DNA of 6,077 bases from Bacillota bacterium (GTDB taxonomy: Bacteria; Bacillota_A; Clostridia; Acetivibrionales; DUMB01): assembly GCA_023621975.1 (NCBI GenBank), contig JAMOAC010000528.1, positions 1 to 6,077 on the forward strand, written 5' to 3'. Within the stretch, counting starts at the first letter, position 1. Each line of letters begins with the position of its first letter. Of the stretch, positions 1 to 3,154 are shown in pieces. The notes under the pieces are model-generated. The model saw only the letters and a program-made list of their open reading frames with translations. It had not been told where the DNA came from and ran no database searches. The position numbers and the translations under genes were made by a program.

Positions 1-711
1 TGCTTGCACATTATAAAAATCTGCAAGTAATATTAGCTGTGCCGTCCAGTCGTCTTTGTAGGAGCCTATTACAGCAATTTTGCCAGCTGCCTTGATTTTT
101 TCGCAGTTGTCTAATAATTCCTGCCATGTTTTGGGAACTGAAAGTCCTAATTCTTCATAAACTTTTTTATTGTAAAGCCATGCTCCTGCCATGGTTGGTT
201 CTCCAGGAATACCGTATACCTTGCCGTTAACGCTTACACAAGTCTTAAATGAATCTATTACATTATCCATAAACGGCTCATTTGTAAGATCTACAAAGTT
301 TTGCTCAGGATTGAGTGCCTGGAAAAGTGATCCTGAGTTATAGAAGCATAAATCTGACATATCACCTGTAGCCAGGCGTGTTTTAACCAGATTGTCACCC
401 TCCGAACCACCGGGACGGAGTTCAATTTCCGTTGCTATATTATATTTTTCCTTAATGGCTTCTGCTACCGCATTTATACCATCCAACTGTGCCTGGTTAT
501 CTATCAGGAATGTAAGAGTAACCGTTTCTTCATAAGCTTCACTTTCAGTATCAGTCTTATCTTTTGACTCAGATGTATCGGTATCATTTTGAGTAACTTC
601 ACTGCTATCAGGCTGTGTCTTTTCTTCATTCTTATTACAACCTGAAAATACAACAAGTACCATCATTGCACAAATTATCAGTGCAATAAATCTTAACACT
701 TTTCTGTTCAT
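1..711 (-). CDS. ABC transporter sugar-binding lipoprotein, family 1 (partial, N-terminal 237 residues)
   Basis: Substrate-binding lipoprotein of an ABC importer, most likely for sugars or oligosaccharides, held on the outer face of the membrane. I translated it by hand from the ATG at 711-709; the frame stays open to base 1, so the C-terminal half lies outside the window (family members usually run to about 430-560 residues). Residues 1-24 form a lipoprotein signal peptide (basic MNRK start, hydrophobic core, lipobox VFSGC) with Cys25 as the lipidation site. Residues 26-62 are a Ser/Thr/Asp/Glu-rich linker that spaces the domain from the membrane. From about residue 63 the fold is typical of extracellular solute-binding protein family 1: LTFLIDNQ opening strand, GDMSDLCFYNSG, VNGKVYGIP, then LYNKKVYEELGL and VPKTWQELLDNCEKIKAAG. 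The start is fixed by an AAAGGAGG site 7 nt upstream. Permease and ATPase genes are not visible and may follow to the left. The family is a confident call; the ligand is unknown. Confidence 0.92.
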   Translation of the reverse strand, partial: MNRKVLRFIALIICAMMVLVVFSGCNKNEEKTQPDSSEVTQNDTDTSESKDKTDTESEAYEETVTLTFLIDNQAQLDGINAVAEAIKEKYNIATEIELRPGGSEGDNLVKTRLATGDMSDLCFYNSGSLFQALNPEQNFVDLTNEPFMDNVIDSFKTCVSVNGKVYGIPGEPTMAGAWLYNKKVYEELGLSVPKTWQELLDNCEKIKAAGKIAVIGSYKDDWTAQLILLADFYNVQA

Positions 712-718
712 ACAATAT

Positions 719-726
719 CCTCCTTT
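719..726 (-). promoter_or_regulatory. Shine-Dalgarno site of the sugar-binding lipoprotein gene
   Basis: On the minus strand this reads AAAGGAGG, followed by a 7-nt spacer and the ATG at 711-709. It is a near-perfect match to the 16S rRNA 3' end and decides the start of the partial binding-protein gene. Upstream of it (about 727-834) the DNA is AT-rich. A TTTACA hexamer (minus strand, 815-820) resembles a -35 box, but I could not pair it with a good -10 box at normal spacing. Confidence 0.85.
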
Positions 727-834
727 TACTATTGTTCTTATTCTTTTTCTTTACTTCAATTTAATTTTATCAACTTACAAACTTGCACTACATGGAATAA
801 ATAACACATCAGAATGTAAAATTCAGCACAGTAT

Positions 835-849
835 TTGGAACCGCATAAT
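835..849. promoter_or_regulatory. possible cre-like (CcpA) operator, weak
   Basis: The plus-strand sequence TTGGAACCGCATAAT matches the loose cre pattern WTGNAANCGNWNNCW at 14 of 15 positions, failing only at the penultimate C. It agrees less well with the stricter TGWAARCGYTWNCW form. It lies 124 bp upstream of the start of the sugar-binding lipoprotein gene and just past the hairpin behind the SLH-protein gene. That would be a sensible place for carbon catabolite control of a sugar importer. A degenerate 15-mer can occur by chance, so this is only a candidate. Confidence 0.2.
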
Positions 850-859
850 ACAATTTACA

Positions 860-897
860 GGGCACAGGAGTTGATTTTATAAAATCAATCCTGGCCC
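860..897 (-). terminator. long imperfect hairpin after the SLH-protein gene, possible terminator
   Basis: Read on the minus strand, the stem pairs GGGC + CAGGA + TTGATTTTA with TAAAATCAA + TCCTG + GCCC, interrupted by a single bulged C and a single bulged T on the 3' side. The AT-rich top is palindromic, so the real loop is the central few bases. It begins 25 nt beyond the TAA stop of the SLH-protein gene and precedes the sugar-binding lipoprotein gene. It looks like a transcript 3' end, but on the minus strand the bases after it (TGTAAATTGTATT) are only moderately T-rich, not a clean U-tract. It could be a weak intrinsic terminator or an RNA-stabilising or processing stem. On the plus strand it is followed at a distance by T-rich sequence, but no plus-strand gene is there to terminate. 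Confidence 0.5.
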
Positions 898-922
898 CGA
901 TGCCTTGTTTCCCTTTTATTTT

Positions 923-3082
923 TTATTTATTGTAAATCCTGTACATCAGGACAGCAACTTCTGCCCTTATAGCATTATCTTTAGGATTCAGCATGTTGTT
1001 TGAACCGACAATTAGTCCATCTTTTACAAGGGCAGCTATACTTTCAACTGCATACGACGCAATCTCGTCGGCATCTGAAAACTTATCCAGATCTGCTTTC
1101 GTGCCCTCTGCTTCCAGCTTATTTAACAGCTTAAGTGCTCTTGCAGTCATCGTCATCATATCCTGCCGAGTGATTTCCTCCCTGGGAGCAAATTTATTGT
1201 TTCCGACCCCGTTTGTAATGCCGAGTTCTTTTGCAATTCCTACCTCTTTATAGAAGTAATCTTCTATTGTAACATCATCAAAGTTACTGTTGACTTCTGC
1301 CGTTAAACCAAGTGTCCTCACAAGAAGGGCAGCAAAATCAGCTCTGGTTATGTTTGCTGACGGATTAAAAATTTTCCTTGTAGTCGAAATTCCTTTTATA
1401 ATTCCTTTTGATGCGAGAACTTCTATCTCTCTTTTAGCCCAGCCATAATTTGATATGTCATCAAACGTTACATCCACGTATGCAACTGCAAATTTGCTTA
1501 AGTGTGTAGTTGTAAATGTAACCATTTGAGTAGAAGGATTATATCTTCCTGAGTAAACCGGAACAATGCTGTTATTTTCTTCTATATACCATACCGTAAT
1601 TTTTTCACTGTCTTCGTTTTCCTGCGATGAATATGGAACAGATACATATACAGGCATGTACGGGTCATTCCACGGAATGGGGGTACCGTCAACCCTTCTA
1701 AAGTATATTTCAATTACAGGCCTATCCCCTATATTTGCTTTTACATCTTCAGAAAGTCCTGAAATATCTGCCTTGGAGATAACCAGTTCTATGTTCTCCT
1801 CTTCACTGTTTGCAAGCATATTAGTTGGTAATGTAATAGTAGCTATCTCAGTTATTACTTTAATCACTTCATTGGACTTACCTGAAGTCAGCACCTTTGC
1901 TGGAATCTCCAGAACATAAGCATTTGCATCTGCAATTGCAGGTATATTCAAAGTAACATTCTTTACCCCACTGTCATCCGGAACTACCTCTGAAAAGGCC
2001 TGAGAAATTGCATATTCCGTTACATATGTCTTTGCTTCTCCGGTTTCCCTGCTAAGTACCGGCTTGTTTACTTTTACATTGCCGGGTTCACCGCCAGGGA
2101 TAAAGATCGGTACGTATCCACCTGGTTCTCCGGGTTCTTCTTTACCAGGTTTGTAGGTAAATGTAGTACTTACAGGCGTCGATATCCCCGTACCGCCAAC
2201 GATTACAGTATACACTCCTCCTGTACTCTCATCCAGTTTATAAGTAAATTGATAGCTTCCATTTGCTCCGCTGATGGTCTGGTCTATATAGTCCGTTCCA
2301 CCCGACGGATTTATTACAAGTACTGTAACCTGCTGTCCCGGACCGGAAGATATGTTCCCGCTTATCGTTACTACTCCTTTAGCATTATCCACAAATATAG
2401 ATACATCAATATAAACATCATCTTTACCTGACTCTCTTGTGGTTACAGTTAGACTTGGTCCATCTGTACTCCAGTTCCCGGCTGCATCTCCCGCCTCAAC
2501 CTTAAACGTGTAAGTTTTGCCAGGATTCAACCCGGTTACTCTGTAACTTGTTACTAGACCGGGAAGTGTCACAAGTACTTCATCATCTTTATAAATTTTA
2601 TAATTTGATATACCTACATTATCTTGTGCTTTTGTCCATGTTAATGTCAGACTTGTCTGTGATATATTGGTTGCTTTAAGATTGCTTCCCCGTGGCCACA
2701 CAGGTGCCTCATTATCAGAACTATCCTCACCGGGTTTATAAGTAAACGTAGTGCTAACCGGAGTATCTACGCCTGTACCGCCTACCGTTACAGTATATAC
2801 TCCTCCTATATTCTCATCCAGTTTATAAGTAAATTGATAACTTCCATTAGCTCCGCTTATGGTCTGGTCTACATAATCCGTTCCACCCGACGGATTTACT
2901 ACCAGTACTGTAACCTGCTGTCCCGGACCGGAAGATATATTCCCACTTATCGTTACTACCCCTGTAGCATTATCTACAATTGCCGATGCAGTTACATATG
3001 TATAACCCGCCGCATATGAAACGGATGTAGCTACCAATATAAGCAATATTATTGTTAAAGTTATACTGATTATCTTTTTCAT
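923..3082 (-). CDS. S-layer homology (SLH) anchored surface protein with Ig-like and fibronectin III domains
   Basis: Secreted, non-enzymatic-looking cell-surface protein of 719 residues. Residues 1-24/25 form a signal peptide (MKK, long hydrophobic core, cleavage near SYA-AG). Residues 29-118 and 224-313 are two near-identical Ig-like repeats (77 of 90 residues the same). Between them, 126-216 is a fibronectin type III domain (LTLTWTKAQDNVGISNYKIY, GLNPGKTYTFKVEAGDAAGN). A Gly/Pro-rich linker spans about 312-336. Residues 340-535 are a beta-rich module I cannot name. Residues 539-719 hold three SLH repeats starting near F540, F601 and F668, with wall-binding motifs ITRAD (578-582), ITRQD (637-641) and a degenerate IRAE (705-708). 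SLH triplets bind pyruvylated secondary wall polysaccharide, so the C-terminus should be wall-bound with the Ig/FN3 part exposed. The start at 3082 is chosen because GGAGGT lies just upstream and the signal peptide begins there; an in-frame ATG at 3142 lies inside a hairpin. It follows the GH3 gene by 72 bp and is probably co-transcribed. A role in adhesion or substrate contact is inference. Confidence 0.93.
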   Translation of the reverse strand: MKKIISITLTIILLILVATSVSYAAGYTYVTASAIVDNATGVVTISGNISSGPGQQVTVLVVNPSGGTDYVDQTISGANGSYQFTYKLDENIGGVYTVTVGGTGVDTPVSTTFTYKPGEDSSDNEAPVWPRGSNLKATNISQTSLTLTWTKAQDNVGISNYKIYKDDEVLVTLPGLVTSYRVTGLNPGKTYTFKVEAGDAAGNWSTDGPSLTVTTRESGKDDVYIDVSIFVDNAKGVVTISGNISSGPGQQVTVLVINPSGGTDYIDQTISGANGSYQFTYKLDESTGGVYTVIVGGTGISTPVSTTFTYKPGKEEPGEPGGYVPIFIPGGEPGNVKVNKPVLSRETGEAKTYVTEYAISQAFSEVVPDDSGVKNVTLNIPAIADANAYVLEIPAKVLTSGKSNEVIKVITEIATITLPTNMLANSEEENIELVISKADISGLSEDVKANIGDRPVIEIYFRRVDGTPIPWNDPYMPVYVSVPYSSQENEDSEKITVWYIEENNSIVPVYSGRYNPSTQMVTFTTTHLSKFAVAYVDVTFDDISNYGWAKREIEVLASKGIIKGISTTRKIFNPSANITRADFAALLVRTLGLTAEVNSNFDDVTIEDYFYKEVGIAKELGITNGVGNNKFAPREEITRQDMMTMTARALKLLNKLEAEGTKADLDKFSDADEIASYAVESIAALVKDGLIVGSNNMLNPKDNAIRAEVAVLMYRIYNK
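2144..2413 (-). repeat. Ig-like domain repeat, copy 2 of the SLH protein
   Basis: Encodes residues 224-313. It aligns without gaps to copy 1 at an offset of exactly 585 bp (195 codons). By hand count about 41 of 270 bases differ (about 85% identity) and 13 of 90 residues differ. The core from VVTISGNIS to QFTYKLDE is almost unchanged in protein, and most base changes there fall at third codon positions. That pattern suggests an older duplication kept under purifying selection rather than a very recent copy. The domain resembles bacterial Ig-like beta-sandwich modules of surface proteins. Confidence 0.9.
2729..2998 (-). repeat. Ig-like domain repeat, copy 1 of the SLH protein
   Basis: Encodes residues 29-118, directly after the signal peptide, so it would be the outermost part of the anchored protein. 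The longest run identical in both copies is about 35 bp, covering the GPGQQVTVL segment. The first residues of the two copies differ most (YVTASAI against YIDVSIF), which marks the edge of the repeat unit. The FN3 domain separates this copy from copy 2. Confidence 0.9.
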
Positions 3083-3086
3083 AGTA

Positions 3087-3092
3087 ACCTCC
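3087..3092 (-). promoter_or_regulatory. Shine-Dalgarno site of the SLH-protein gene
   Basis: Minus-strand GGAGGT followed by TACT and the ATG at 3082-3080. The spacer is at the short end of normal, but the match is strong. It fixes the start at MKKIIS, in agreement with the signal peptide, and rules out the in-frame ATG at 3142. The site begins only 5 nt after the base of the hairpin at 3098-3140. Confidence 0.8.
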
Positions 3093-3097
3093 ATTTC

Positions 3098-3140
3098 GAA
3101 TATCAGAGCGGTATATGTGCAGTATACCGCTCTGATATTC
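3098..3140 (-). promoter_or_regulatory. intercistronic hairpin: perfect 18-bp inverted repeat with 7-nt loop
   Basis: Arms 3098-3115 and 3123-3140 are exactly complementary over 18 bp and enclose a 7-nt loop at 3116-3122. The stem starts 14 nt after the TGA of the GH3 gene and ends 5 nt before the Shine-Dalgarno site of the SLH-protein gene. On the minus strand the bases after it (GAAATGGAGG) contain no U-tract, so it does not look like a classical terminator for the GH3 transcript. It could protect the 3' end of a processed GH3 mRNA, set the ratio of the two proteins, or affect ribosome access to the SLH gene. On the plus strand it is followed by ATTTTTATTATT, which looks terminator-like, but there is no plus-strand gene upstream of it. 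The structure is plain in the sequence; its role is inferred. Confidence 0.8.
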
Positions 3141-3154
3141 ATTTTTATTATTAA

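Noticed and set aside
530..630. Low-complexity Ser/Thr/Asp-rich stretch as a frameshift or recombination scar
   Set aside because: The reading frame is continuous and such linkers after the lipidated Cys are normal in sugar-binding lipoproteins.
727..834. Sigma-A promoter for the sugar-binding lipoprotein gene
   Set aside because: TTTACA at 815-820 and TTGATA-like hexamers occur on the minus strand, but none has a good -10 box at 16-18 bp spacing.
2249..3019. Two similar plus-strand open frames (2249-2431 and 2834-3019)
   Set aside because: They resemble each other only because they are antisense to the two Ig-like repeats of the SLH gene; neither has a convincing ribosome binding site or a recognisable protein.
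3098..3140. Inverted repeat as the end of an insertion element or as a plus-strand terminator
   Set aside because: There is no transposase, target duplication or second copy in the window, and no plus-strand gene precedes it, although T-rich sequence follows it on that strand.
3083..3142. In-frame ATG at 3142 as the start of the SLH protein (20 extra residues)
   Set aside because: The extra residues are encoded by the inverted repeat itself, no Shine-Dalgarno site precedes that ATG, and they would put a non-signal stretch before a clear signal peptide that has its own GGAGGT site.
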